Shown here: one piece after another, positions 1-8,200 of the stretch
Layout: each line of letters begins with the position of its first letter
Position numbering within the stretch: the first letter of the stretch is position 1
NCBI GenBank assembly: GCA_002342685.1
Contig: DDQN01000079.1
Location: 64,143-128,142, forward strand
Length of the DNA: 64,000 nucleotides
Origin: Vibrio sp. UBA2441
GTDB taxonomy: Bacteria; Pseudomonadota; Gammaproteobacteria; Enterobacterales; Vibrionaceae
Direction of reading: 5' to 3'
Position numbers and translations under genes: made by a program
The notes under the pieces: generated by a model
The model's database searches: none
The model's input: only the letters and a program-made list of their open reading frames with translations
Told to the model about the DNA's origin: nothing

Positions 1-55
1 CAACGTCAGAGCACTAAAAAAACAATTTCAATGACAAGAATAAGAGAATCCTACA

Positions 56-1051
56 ATGAAAAAATTTATCAATAATAGCGAAAATATTACCGTCGAACTT
101 CTTCAGGGATTAGCAATGACTTTTCCTCAGAAAGTTAAAATATTGTCTGAAAAAATCGTTGCACGTGTGACGCCAAAAGACCCTAACAAAGTGGCTATCG
201 TCACATTAGGTGGTGCGGGTCATGAGCCAGCGCTAAGTGGTTATGTTGGTGAAGGCATGCTGGATTATTCGGTTGTGGGTGATGTTTTTGCAGCTCCAGG
301 TGCGCCAAAGGTATTTGAAGCATTAAAAATGGCAGACTGTCCTGCTGGCGTTCTATTTGTGGTGCTTAATCACGAAGGTGATGTGATGGCCGCCAATATG
401 GCGATGGAAATGGCCAAACGCGAAGGCATTAAGGTCAAAATGCTGTTAACTCACGAAGATATCAGTGCAGGGTTAAACGCTGATAAGCAAGATCGTCGAG
501 GCTTAGTTGGCTGTGTTCCTGTGTACAAAATTGCAGGAGCGGCTGCCGAAGCAGGCTTACCATTGGAAGAAGTGTATCGTGTCGCAGAAAAGTTTAATCA
601 GAACATGGCAACACTGGCTGTGGCTATGAGCAACGCGACCCATCCTCAATCGGGTATGGCGATTGGTGATTTGGCGGATGACGAAATGGAAATTGGCATG
701 GGGCAGCACGGTGAAGGTGGCGGCGGCCGTATGAAAATTCAAAGCGCAGATGATACAGCCAATATTATGGTTTCTCAGATCACCAATGCTTTAGATATTA
801 AAGCAGGAGATGATCTTATGTTGCTGATTAACGGGACAGGTGCGACGACCTTGATGGAAATGTTTATTGTTGCTCGTGCATGTCATCTGTCACTGGAAGA
901 AAAAGACGTTACCGTTTCTCGTTCTAAAGTTGAAGAGGTCCTGACCGTACAAGAGATGGCAGGATTCCAGATGTGCATTGGTAAGTTCGACAGTGAAACG
1001 CTCACCTACTGGGACAAACCATGTAATACCCCTTACTGGACTCAACAGTAA
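56..1051 (+). CDS. dhaK: Dihydroxyacetone kinase, DhaK subunit
   Basis: This is the substrate-binding subunit of a dihydroxyacetone-type kinase, 331 aa, full family length. Visible key residues fall at the same numbers as in E. coli DhaK: His56 in GGAGHEP, Asp109 in NHEGD, and His218 in GMGQHGEGG, the histidine that binds the keto-sugar covalently as a hemiaminal. The start ATG follows a purine-rich stretch (aagagaat). It is the first gene of a run with dhaL, an LsrF-like gene and a DUF1097 gene. No DhaM phosphotransfer subunit is visible, but it could lie upstream of the window. The substrate could be another short ketose or diketose, because relatives act on erythrulose. The family is certain; the substrate is not. 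Confidence 0.93.
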   Translation: MKKFINNSENITVELLQGLAMTFPQKVKILSEKIVARVTPKDPNKVAIVTLGGAGHEPALSGYVGEGMLDYSVVGDVFAAPGAPKVFEALKMADCPAGVLFVVLNHEGDVMAANMAMEMAKREGIKVKMLLTHEDISAGLNADKQDRRGLVGCVPVYKIAGAAAEAGLPLEEVYRVAEKFNQNMATLAVAMSNATHPQSGMAIGDLADDEMEIGMGQHGEGGGGRMKIQSADDTANIMVSQITNALDIKAGDDLMLLINGTGATTLMEMFIVARACHLSLEEKDVTVSRSKVEEVLTVQEMAGFQMCIGKFDSETLTYWDKPCNTPYWTQQ

Positions 1052-1059
1052 AATAAAGG

Positions 1060-1156
1060 TCAGCTTGTCGATATTTGATGATAGACATATAAAACAGGCA
1101 AGCTGAATTAATTTAATACAAGAAAAATGATATATGCCAATGAATACGCAATTGGC
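1060..1156 (+). other. Two stem-loops in the dhaK-dhaL gap
   Basis: The 142-base gap between dhaK and dhaL holds two inverted repeats. TCAGCTTG at 1060-1067 pairs with CAAGCTGA at 1099-1106. GCCAAT at 1136-1141 pairs with ATTGGC at 1151-1156. Neither is followed by a T-run, so they look more like mRNA processing or stability elements than terminators. This is inferred from base pairing only. Confidence 0.35.
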
Positions 1157-1193
1157 GTAGGGCTTCGTTTTGCCAGAAGTCAGGAGGGGAATA

Positions 1194-1832
1194 ATGACGG
1201 TATTTAATCAAGATTTATTATTTGGCATGTTTGAAAATGCGGCAAAAACCATTTTAGAACAGGTTCCTTATTTAAATGAGTTAGATGGAAAAACAGGTGA
1301 CGGTGACCACGGCACTACCATGTTAAGAGTGTGTCATTGTATCGAAGCGTCGATGAAGCAGAACGGAAATAACTGGAATAAGCAAGTTGATGACCTTGGC
1401 TGGTCAATTATGAGTCAGGATGGTGGCTCTGCCGGGATGTTAATGGGGAACTTATTCATAGGCCTCGCTACAGGTTTAACAGAAGCGGAATTAGCGCCTT
1501 CTCAAATTGCAGCGACATTTAGAGGGGGGTTAAACCGATTGATGCAGTTTAGTGGTGCACATCAAGGTGATAAAACCATGCTAGACGCGCTCATTCCGGC
1601 AATAGAAACGCTGGAAAAACAAGCGGAACAAGGTGCATCAATAGAATCAATGTTTGAAAGTGCAGCTCAATCTGCCAGACAAGGTGCAGAGGCAACTAAG
1701 GCAATGATCCCCGTCCGTGGACGAGCAAAAAACATGGGTGAAAAAGCCGTGGGTTATGTCGACCCTGGTGCAACCAGCATGGCAATACTGTTCGAGTCCT
1801 TCAATCAATTTATACAGACTAAAAAAGGCTAG
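1194..1832 (+). CDS. dhaL: Dihydroxyacetone kinase, DhaL (nucleotide-binding) subunit
   Basis: This is the ADP/ATP-binding subunit partnering DhaK, 212 aa. The ATG at 1194 is chosen because a strong Shine-Dalgarno (aggagg, 1182-1187) precedes it; an in-frame upstream extension to 1170 lacks one. The Mg-ADP loop DGKTGDGDHG shows Asp31, Asp36 and Asp38, with the same spacing as Asp30/35/37 of E. coli DhaL. The second nucleotide-contact region RGRAKNMGEKAVGYVDPGA is also present near the C terminus. The phosphoryl donor could be a DhaM protein (not seen) or ATP directly. The 9-base gap to the next gene implies co-transcription. Confidence 0.92.
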   Translation: MTVFNQDLLFGMFENAAKTILEQVPYLNELDGKTGDGDHGTTMLRVCHCIEASMKQNGNNWNKQVDDLGWSIMSQDGGSAGMLMGNLFIGLATGLTEAELAPSQIAATFRGGLNRLMQFSGAHQGDKTMLDALIPAIETLEKQAEQGASIESMFESAAQSARQGAEATKAMIPVRGRAKNMGEKAVGYVDPGATSMAILFESFNQFIQTKKG

Positions 1833-1841
1833 GAGATAAAA

Positions 1842-2726
1842 ATGGCAGATAAAGATGGAATGAAACTGGCTAAAGATTATGGCTTGGATAAACCTCAGCA
1901 GAGTAAATCTTTTCATATTAAAGGGATGGACCATGTTGACTGGGGAATGAAAGACCGTTTGAGCCGAATTTTTAGACCAGATACGGGTAAAACGGTCATG
2001 CTTGCTTTTGACCACGGTTACATTATGGGTGCAACGGCTGGGTTAGAGAGACTGGATTTAGCTATCGAACCGTTGGCTCCGTTTGCCGATGCATTGATGG
2101 CAACTCGTGGAGCGCTTCGTAGCTGTATTCAACCTTCTCATAATAAGCCTGTGATATTACGGGCAAGCGCTGGCAGTACTGTGCTGCAGGACGACATGAG
2201 TAATGAAGTGGTGGGTGTCGATATTGATGATGCAGTACGTATTAATGCATCTTGTCTGGCAATTCAGGTATTTGTTGGTGCGAAAGGAGAGTGCTCCAGC
2301 CTGCAAAATATGGTCAATACCATTGATGCTGGTGCTCGCCTCGGAATTCCGACGCTAGGTGTCACTGCTGTAGGCAAAGAGATGGAGAGAACTCCACGTT
2401 ACTTTATGTTAGCGACTCGTGTTATCGCTGAGCTTGGCGCCCATATCGTTAAAACATATTACTGCGATGACTTCGAAAAAGTGGTAGCGGCTTGCCCAGT
2501 GCCAATTGTGGTGGCTGGTGGTAAGAAGCTCCCAGAGATCGAGGCGCTTGGGCTGACTTATAAAGCCATTCAATCAGGTGCCGCAGGCGTTGATATGGGG
2601 CGCAATGTCTTCCAATCAGACTGCCCAATCGGAATGCTCAAAGCTATTAATGGCGTAGTCCATGACCGATTAACTCCTGAGCAAGCGTTCGACTTATATC
2701 AAACAGAAAAAAGCATTTATGCTTAA
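1842..2726 (+). CDS. lsrF: LsrF-like 3-hydroxy-5-phosphonooxypentane-2,4-dione thiolase
   Basis: This class I aldolase-fold enzyme of the LsrF/DeoC group has 294 aa, the usual LsrF length. Recognisable LsrF stretches include DWGMKDRLSRIF, GKTVMLAFDHGY, KTYY with Lys204 as the likely Schiff-base lysine (Lys203 in E. coli), VAGGKKLPE and GVDMGRNVFQSD. In the Lsr pathway LsrF takes the phosphorylated, isomerised autoinducer-2 and transfers an acetyl group to CoA. No lsrK, lsrG or lsrACDB gene is near. Instead it sits 9 bases after dhaL. The product of the DhaK/DhaL kinase may therefore be its substrate. That link is an inference from gene order. Confidence 0.85.
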   Translation: MADKDGMKLAKDYGLDKPQQSKSFHIKGMDHVDWGMKDRLSRIFRPDTGKTVMLAFDHGYIMGATAGLERLDLAIEPLAPFADALMATRGALRSCIQPSHNKPVILRASAGSTVLQDDMSNEVVGVDIDDAVRINASCLAIQVFVGAKGECSSLQNMVNTIDAGARLGIPTLGVTAVGKEMERTPRYFMLATRVIAELGAHIVKTYYCDDFEKVVAACPVPIVVAGGKKLPEIEALGLTYKAIQSGAAGVDMGRNVFQSDCPIGMLKAINGVVHDRLTPEQAFDLYQTEKSIYA

Positions 2727-2734
2727 GGAAAGGA

Positions 2735-3289
2735 ATGATGAAATTTCAACGATTTATACTAATACCCGTTATTGTGGCGTGTTTGGCATTTTCCATACAA
2801 GCGCTTGACCAGGTGCTTTCTGGCTTAATGCCAATAGAGAACAACGTTGGTTTTGGCTGGATAGCTTTTATAGCGTGGGCAATGTACTTTATGGCAGGAT
2901 GTAACCTTGAAGGAGGTAAGAAAACGTTTTTTGGATACATCTCGGGAGTCATCGCCTCTATTGCCATAATGGAACTTGGTGGTGTATTTTCTAATTTAGG
3001 CTTCTTTGCATTTCCTATGGCTGTTTTTATTGTAGTTATTCCATGTATCTGTTTAGAGCGCTTACCCCCCTTTGATTTTGTCCCTGCACTATTTGTGGGG
3101 GCTGGCACTTTCTTTGGCATCATGTCTTACGTATCGGGGGCGACTTACTTCACTGCGACGATAACTGAACTGGTTTATTGCGCAGTTGGTTTGGCCTATG
3201 GCTGGATGACAGTGAGTTTGAGAGGCCGTTATGAAATGTATGTTGAACAGAACGAAGAGAGTCATGACGGGCATCATATTCCACATTGA
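2735..3289 (+). CDS. DUF1097 family inner-membrane protein
   Basis: This is a hydrophobic protein of about 184 aa with roughly five membrane segments, resembling the DUF1097 family (E. coli YcdZ type). Two adjacent ATGs (2735 and 2738) follow aaggaaagg; spacing slightly favours 2738. The tail is charged (EQNEESHDGHH) and probably cytoplasmic. It is the last gene of the dhaK-dhaL-lsrF run, 8 bases after lsrF and followed by a terminator. It could be a small channel or transporter for the kinase substrate, but the family has no firm function. I recognise the family only. Confidence 0.75.
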   Translation: MMKFQRFILIPVIVACLAFSIQALDQVLSGLMPIENNVGFGWIAFIAWAMYFMAGCNLEGGKKTFFGYISGVIASIAIMELGGVFSNLGFFAFPMAVFIVVIPCICLERLPPFDFVPALFVGAGTFFGIMSYVSGATYFTATITELVYCAVGLAYGWMTVSLRGRYEMYVEQNEESHDGHHIPH

Positions 3290-3342
3290 GTCATAAAATG
3301 ATATTCCTATGAATTTTTAAGTTCAAGATACTCGCTATAAGG

Positions 3343-3368
3343 CGCAATTTTATAATTGCGTCTTTTTT
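3343..3368 (+). terminator. Rho-independent terminator of the dhaK operon
   Basis: The stem CGCAATT (3343-3349) pairs with AATTGCG (3354-3360) around a 4-base loop and is followed by TCTTTTTT. It closes the dhaK-dhaL-lsrF-DUF1097 transcription unit. Confidence 0.8.
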
Positions 3369-3524
3369 GTATTGCTAGGAAATTAAATTGTGACCTAGTT
3401 ATCAATAAAATCTTATCCCTTTGATTGGTTAGTCGATTTCTAAAGTAAGCATTATAAAAAAGTTATTTTACGCATTATTAATTTAAACGATGATGGTTTT
3501 AAAATAATAAAGCAGTGAAACGTC

Positions 3525-4586
3525 ATGTCTAAATACCCAAGACTTACCGTAAATAATAAACAGATAAATATGAACGCTGAGGCTTTAATAAATTCTTGCC
3601 ATAGGTACGGCGTTGAGCCTGTAGCAGTGACAAAGCTGGTGTGTTCTGAGCCTAAAATTGTGCATGGATTAATAGAATCCGGGATCTCAATGATTGCTGA
3701 TTCCAGACTGAGCAATCTGAAAAAAATTAACCACCTAGAAATTAAAAAAATGTTGTTGAGGTTGCCGGCATTAAGTGAAGCGGATGAGGTTATAAAATAT
3801 AGTGATGTGTCGCTTAACTCAGAGCTGGATAGCCTTTATTCCTTATCTCGCTCGGCGTTAAAGCAGAATAAAAACCATCAAGTTATTATCATGCATGACT
3901 TGGGAGACTTGCGGGAAGGCTCTTTCAACATAGAGATGACTAAAGAGCTAGTAAGCGCCTGCGTTCATCTCCCCAATATTGAGATCATTGGCCTTGGTTC
4001 CAATCTGGCTTGTTATGGCGGAGTCGAGCCAAGTATTGAAAATCAATCTGAACTTATTGCTATTGCAAGAGAAATTGAGAGTTTATACAAGGTTAATCTG
4101 CCCATTATATCAGGGGCAAGTTCGGCGGGATTACCGTTAATGATGAAAGGAGAATTACCGGATGGCATAAACCAATTGCGTCTTGGTGCATCGATTTTAA
4201 TGGGCATTGGTTTAAATGATCAACCTGTTCCGGGCACCAAACAAGAGACCTTTACGTTAAGTGCCGAGATTATAGAAATGAAGGTAAAACCTTCTGTGCC
4301 TAAAAACTCTTCTGCCTTAGATGCCTTTGGAAATGTGCCAGTATTTACTGACAGAGGTGAACGAAAACGGGCGATTTGTGCCATTGGAAAACAAGACGTG
4401 AATTTTGATGAAATTTCCCCTATAGACAAAAATATAATTGTAATTGGCGGAAGCAGTGATCACCTTATATTAGATGTGAATGATAGTGAGAACATGTATA
4501 AAACCGGTGACATTGTAGATTTCAATCTTGGATATTCTGGTGTTCTTCAGTGTATGACATCAGAGTACATAAATAAAGTATTTTAA
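3525..4586 (+). CDS. PLP-dependent amino-acid racemase, ornithine racemase-like (alanine racemase N-terminal fold)
   Basis: This 353 aa protein strongly resembles clostridial ornithine racemase (Orr) and related YhfX-type proteins. The PLP lysine is Lys37 in VAVTKLVC. Other family stretches are MLRLPALSEADEV, VIIMHDLGDLREG, GLGSNLACYGG, INQLRLGASI, DAFGN and the late VIGGSSDHL. It would interconvert the L and D forms of a basic or small amino acid in the cytosol. The next gene, 77 bases on, is a YfcC-type carrier of a family that includes amino-acid antiporters, which fits a racemase plus transporter unit. Alanine racemase proper is unlikely because the C-terminal barrel differs. The substrate is unproven. 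Confidence 0.8.
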   Translation: MSKYPRLTVNNKQINMNAEALINSCHRYGVEPVAVTKLVCSEPKIVHGLIESGISMIADSRLSNLKKINHLEIKKMLLRLPALSEADEVIKYSDVSLNSELDSLYSLSRSALKQNKNHQVIIMHDLGDLREGSFNIEMTKELVSACVHLPNIEIIGLGSNLACYGGVEPSIENQSELIAIAREIESLYKVNLPIISGASSAGLPLMMKGELPDGINQLRLGASILMGIGLNDQPVPGTKQETFTLSAEIIEMKVKPSVPKNSSALDAFGNVPVFTDRGERKRAICAIGKQDVNFDEISPIDKNIIVIGGSSDHLILDVNDSENMYKTGDIVDFNLGYSGVLQCMTSEYINKVF

Positions 4587-4663
4587 CTATTTGGTTTTTT
4601 AACTTCCTATTATTTATCTGAAAATAATAACTAATTTTACTAAAGCGTGAAGCGGATATACTT

Positions 4664-6076
4664 ATGATTAAAATTAATAAAGTACCCAATACTTTTACCA
4701 TATTATTACTATTGATCTCTCTTTTTTCTATATTAACTTTTGTTCTTCCTGCTGGAAAATATGAGCGTATTGAAAATAAACAATTAGGAAGAGACGTACC
4801 TATTCCGGGGTCATATAGTATTGTAGAAGCGTCACCCCAAGGATTTTTTGAAACATTAATGGCACCTATTTCGGGGTTCTACAACCCGTCGAGCTATGAG
4901 GTTGGGGCAATTGATGTCAGTCTTTTTGTTTTAATGGTGGGTGGATTTTTGGCTGTGGTAACGAAAACCGGCGCTATTGAAACCGGTATTGCCAGAGTGA
5001 TGGTCCGCTTAAAAGGCAGAGAGATATGGATGATACCAATATTAATGTTTTTGTTTTGTCTTGGTGGAACGTCATATGGCATGGCAGAGGAAACTTTGGC
5101 GTTCTATGGTCTGTTGATTCCTGTTTTCGTCGCGGCGGGTTTTGATCCGTTGGTCGCAGTGGCGGTCATCTTTGTTGGTTCAGGCATAGGTACATTAGGC
5201 TCTACCATTAATCCGTTTGGTACTGTGATTGCGTCAAATGCCGCGGATATAGATTTTATTGAGGGTATGACAACCCGAATTGTTGTATTGGCGATCGCTT
5301 TCACTGCTGGTTGCGCTTATGTTATGCGTTATGCCCACAAGATTAAACAGAACCCCTCTCTTTCCCTTACCTATGAACTTTCAGAGTCAAATAAAAAACA
5401 CTTTCTAGGAGAAAGTGCTGATAATCAGGATATTCCTGCTTTAACGAGACCTCAACAGTTTGTGCTCATTCTCTTTGCCGCTACCTTCATCGTCATGGTT
5501 TATGGTGTTTCGACACTAGGTTGGTGGATGGCGGAGATGAGCACTCTTTTTATCTTTATGGCGATAGTGTGTGGCATTGTAGGTAAATTGAAAGAAGATG
5601 AGTTAATTGATTCGTTTATCTCTGGAGCCGCTGACTTAATAGGCGTCGCATTGATAATTGGTGTTGCGAGGGGCATTGTTGTGGTGATGGAAGCGGGAAG
5701 CATCACGGATACGATTCTACACTACTGCGAAGAGTTGGTGGCAGGTAAAAGCTCCATCGTTTTTGTGAATACCGTTTACTGGATTGAAATGTTGCTCGCC
5801 TTTGTTGTTTCATCAACCTCCGGATTAGCCGTTATGACGATGCCAATACTCGCACCACTGAGTGATTTTGCTAATACAGGCAGAGAATTGGTCGTGTCGG
5901 CTTATATGTTTGGCATCGGAACGGTATTGTTCATTACGCCAACTTATGGTGTTTTGATGGGATGCCTGGCGATAGGTCGAGTCCCTTATGGTGCCTGGCT
6001 GCGGTTTATTATGCCTTTGGTTCTCTTTTTCATTGTTCTAAATACGATTATGCTCTCTATTAGCGCCGGTTTATAG
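4664..6076 (+). CDS. YfcC/DcuC-family inner-membrane carrier
   Basis: This 470 aa polytopic membrane protein has about 12 hydrophobic segments and matches the YfcC family (C4-dicarboxylate/basic amino-acid carrier superfamily). Recognisable stretches are NTFTILLLL at the N terminus, FVGSGIGTLGSTINPFGT in the middle, VVSSTSGLAVMTMPILAPL, and ITPTYGVLMGCLAIGRVPYG near the end. It probably exchanges or imports an amino acid or dicarboxylate across the inner membrane. The upstream racemase suggests an amino-acid substrate such as ornithine or arginine. A terminator follows at 6105-6150. Confidence 0.8.
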   Translation: MIKINKVPNTFTILLLLISLFSILTFVLPAGKYERIENKQLGRDVPIPGSYSIVEASPQGFFETLMAPISGFYNPSSYEVGAIDVSLFVLMVGGFLAVVTKTGAIETGIARVMVRLKGREIWMIPILMFLFCLGGTSYGMAEETLAFYGLLIPVFVAAGFDPLVAVAVIFVGSGIGTLGSTINPFGTVIASNAADIDFIEGMTTRIVVLAIAFTAGCAYVMRYAHKIKQNPSLSLTYELSESNKKHFLGESADNQDIPALTRPQQFVLILFAATFIVMVYGVSTLGWWMAEMSTLFIFMAIVCGIVGKLKEDELIDSFISGAADLIGVALIIGVARGIVVVMEAGSITDTILHYCEELVAGKSSIVFVNTVYWIEMLLAFVVSSTSGLAVMTMPILAPLSDFANTGRELVVSAYMFGIGTVLFITPTYGVLMGCLAIGRVPYGAWLRFIMPLVLFFIVLNTIMLSISAGL

Positions 6077-6104
6077 ATAAAATACCCGCAAAAGTATACT
6101 AAGT

Positions 6105-6150
6105 AAGATTCCCAATGGTGAGCGAAGTGTTTATCGGGAATCTTTATTTG
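6105..6150 (+). terminator. Terminator after the YfcC-type carrier
   Basis: AAGATTCCC (6105-6113) pairs with GGGAATCTT (6136-6144) around a 22-base loop, followed by the T-rich TATTTG. The LysR gene starts 20 bases after the stem. Confidence 0.6.
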
Positions 6151-6163
6151 TTTAAGGTTTATT

Positions 6164-7090
6164 ATGTATAAAGCATCCAATTTTGATTTGAAACTTCTCA
6201 AAATATTTGCACAGATTGTTGAGTCTGGTGGATTCTCAGCCGCTCAATCCAAATTGAATATGCATCAGTCTTCGATCAGTCAAAAAATGCACGATTTAGA
6301 GCAAAGATTAAATATGAAACTGTGTCAGCGAGGAAGAGGCGGTTTCAAGCTAACTAATGACGGCTACAAAGTGTATGAAGCCTGCAGGACCTTATTTGTG
6401 GATATTGAAAATTTCGAACATGTCATTGACGATATTCGCTCAGTAACCTTAGGCCATGTGAGACTTGCTTTAACGGATAATATTACGACTAATCCAGAGT
6501 GCAATGTTTATCGAGCTATTCAGCGGTTCTGTAGCAAATACCCCAACGTCAGTTTTGATACCGTGATTATGGATTCTCAACAAATTGAAGAGCAATTGAT
6601 ATCCGGGAAAATCGATATTGGTATTACTTCTTCTGAGATACAACGCTCGAGCTTAAACTATCGTTATCTGTTTTCTGAGAAACAGCGTTTATTTTGCACG
6701 CCCGAACATGACATTTTGCTGGTCGGAGAAATAAAAACAAGAAAAGACATCGCGCCTTATGCTGTGGTTGAGCGAGGTTTAGCACATAAAGTGACGCCTT
6801 TGAGCCATAAAGATGATGTTATGCATATGGCAAGTTGTATCAATATGGAAGCTACAGCGCAGTTGATTCTGTCCGGTCAGTTTATTGGCTATTTACCGAC
6901 TCACTACGCAGAAACCTGGTTGAACCAAAAGAGGCTGGTAGAGATAAATGCAACTAAGCTAGATTATCTTGCTAATTTTCATCTGACGATCGCCAAACAA
7001 GAAGATGAACTCTCGGTTGCCCCGTTAAACTTTCATCGTGAGTTGATTATGGCTCACGAAAAATCATCAGTACTATCGGCAGCGGTATAG
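6164..7090 (+). CDS. LysR-family transcriptional regulator
   Basis: This 308 aa protein has an N-terminal LysR winged helix-turn-helix (residues about 6-65, LKIFAQIVESGGFSAAQSKL then SISQKMHDLEQRL) and a C-terminal periplasmic-binding-like effector domain. It lies just after the racemase/carrier pair in the same direction, so it may control them or the upstream dhaK operon. LysR proteins more often act on divergent neighbours and no divergent gene is adjacent, so the target is unclear. Family assignment is firm. Confidence 0.88.
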   Translation: MYKASNFDLKLLKIFAQIVESGGFSAAQSKLNMHQSSISQKMHDLEQRLNMKLCQRGRGGFKLTNDGYKVYEACRTLFVDIENFEHVIDDIRSVTLGHVRLALTDNITTNPECNVYRAIQRFCSKYPNVSFDTVIMDSQQIEEQLISGKIDIGITSSEIQRSSLNYRYLFSEKQRLFCTPEHDILLVGEIKTRKDIAPYAVVERGLAHKVTPLSHKDDVMHMASCINMEATAQLILSGQFIGYLPTHYAETWLNQKRLVEINATKLDYLANFHLTIAKQEDELSVAPLNFHRELIMAHEKSSVLSAAV

Positions 7091-7110
7091 ACGGAAAGAT
7101 AAGAATGAGT

Positions 7111-7152
7111 CCCCAAAACAGTTCTGGTGGTATCACCAAACCTGTTTTGGGG
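7111..7152. repeat. Long nested hairpin between convergent genes
   Basis: An 11-bp perfect stem (CCCCAAAACAG at 7111-7121, CTGTTTTGGGG at 7142-7152) encloses a second stem, TGGTG/CACCA, at 7125-7138. It lies between the ends of the convergent LysR and lipoprotein genes. Neither strand has a proper T-run after it, so it is a poor intrinsic terminator by the usual rules but may serve as a structural one for both genes. Confidence 0.55.
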
Positions 7153-7174
7153 TGACTATCATCAATAAACAAGC

Positions 7175-8050
7175 TTATTTGAAGGCAAATTTGCCGTTGT
7201 TATTTTTCCAGTCTGACGGGGCTGAAATGTTCTCGATGGTATCCCAATGCTCAACAATCATGCCGTTTTCAAGTCGGAACAGATCATAAAACGCGACGTG
7301 TTTGTTAAGAAACTCTCCCTCACTCACGGAAAGTACAAAGTTTCCTTCGCCAAGTATCTTATGATTCTTTGTATACAACATCGGCATACCCTGCTTTGCT
7401 AATTGACTCAAGGCCTGACCTAGTCCACTGAGGCCATCGGCAACATTTGGATTGTGCTGCAAATAATCATTGTCTTCAGGGCCAATAAAATCAGAGAGCT
7501 GAGACAATTCACCATCAATTAAAATGGTCTGAACAAAGTTAGTGACGATGCTTTTATTTTGCGCTGTTTTGTCGAGGTCGGTTATCTCGGTTGCGCCGTC
7601 AAACTGAGTACGACCGCTTGGATTTGCTGGGGCGATTTCTTGTAAATTGTCCCAATGCTCCACAATTTTACCTTGCTCAAAACGGAAAATGTCAAAGCCG
7701 GCTTTCGGGCCAAAAAAGTCATATTCGGTATGGGTGACAACATAATCGCCATCCTGAAACGCTCGTTTTACGTCCGCTTTTGCACTGCCTTCCGGCAACA
7801 TCTTCATCACTGCCCCAAAGCCTTCAAGGCCATCGGCAACGGCTAGGTTGTGCTGTGTGTACTGCTCAGGGTTAATGTATTGGATAGGCTCAAGATCGCC
7901 TGTTTCGATACTCGATATAACGGCTACGGCTTTTTCTTTGTGGGAGAGTGTTGATATTTCAGTATCGGCGGCGGTGCATGCGACGACAGTTAAAAGACTG
8001 GTCGCGGCGAAGGTATGTTTAAAAAGAGTAGAGAGTGATGGTTTTTTCAT
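7175..8050 (-). CDS. Lipoprotein with two tandem SnoaL/NTF2-like domains
   Basis: The preferred start at 8050 gives 291 aa beginning MKKPSLSTLFKHTF, with a lipobox ending LTVVAC. The protein is therefore exported and lipid-anchored. AGAGGA precedes the start. After the signal come two homologous halves, about residues 35-140 and 155-265. Each starts with a helix, contains a QHN-AVADGL or QHNPNVADGL motif, and ends F(D/Y)xFR(F/L)E-G-IVEHWD. This pattern is typical of SnoaL-like (NTF2 fold) proteins, often isomerases or cyclases or ligand binders. The catalytic role is unknown. It lies downstream of two AraC regulators and the rdh genes on the same strand. Confidence 0.72.
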   Translation of the reverse strand: MKKPSLSTLFKHTFAATSLLTVVACTAADTEISTLSHKEKAVAVISSIETGDLEPIQYINPEQYTQHNLAVADGLEGFGAVMKMLPEGSAKADVKRAFQDGDYVVTHTEYDFFGPKAGFDIFRFEQGKIVEHWDNLQEIAPANPSGRTQFDGATEITDLDKTAQNKSIVTNFVQTILIDGELSQLSDFIGPEDNDYLQHNPNVADGLSGLGQALSQLAKQGMPMLYTKNHKILGEGNFVLSVSEGEFLNKHVAFYDLFRLENGMIVEHWDTIENISAPSDWKNNNGKFAFK

Positions 8051-8146
8051 GTGAGTGTCCTCTTGTTTTGTTGAGGGCAATATTAATGATTTAGAACCAG
8101 CGAGTGCAGAGTGTATATGGGCAAATAAATGGTAAATGTCGAACCA

Positions 8147-8199
8147 GTTATGAGATAGGCAATAGGCGATAGGTTATGGGCAATAGACGATGGTGATGG
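8147..8199. repeat. Short imperfect repeats rich in GGCAATAG and CGATRG
   Basis: The spacer between the lipoprotein and AraC genes contains two imperfect 15-base copies of GGCAATAGNCGAT (starting near 8158 and 8178) plus further GATAGG and GATGG units. It is a degenerate tandem repeat of unknown role. Confidence 0.35.
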
Positions 8200-8200
8200 A

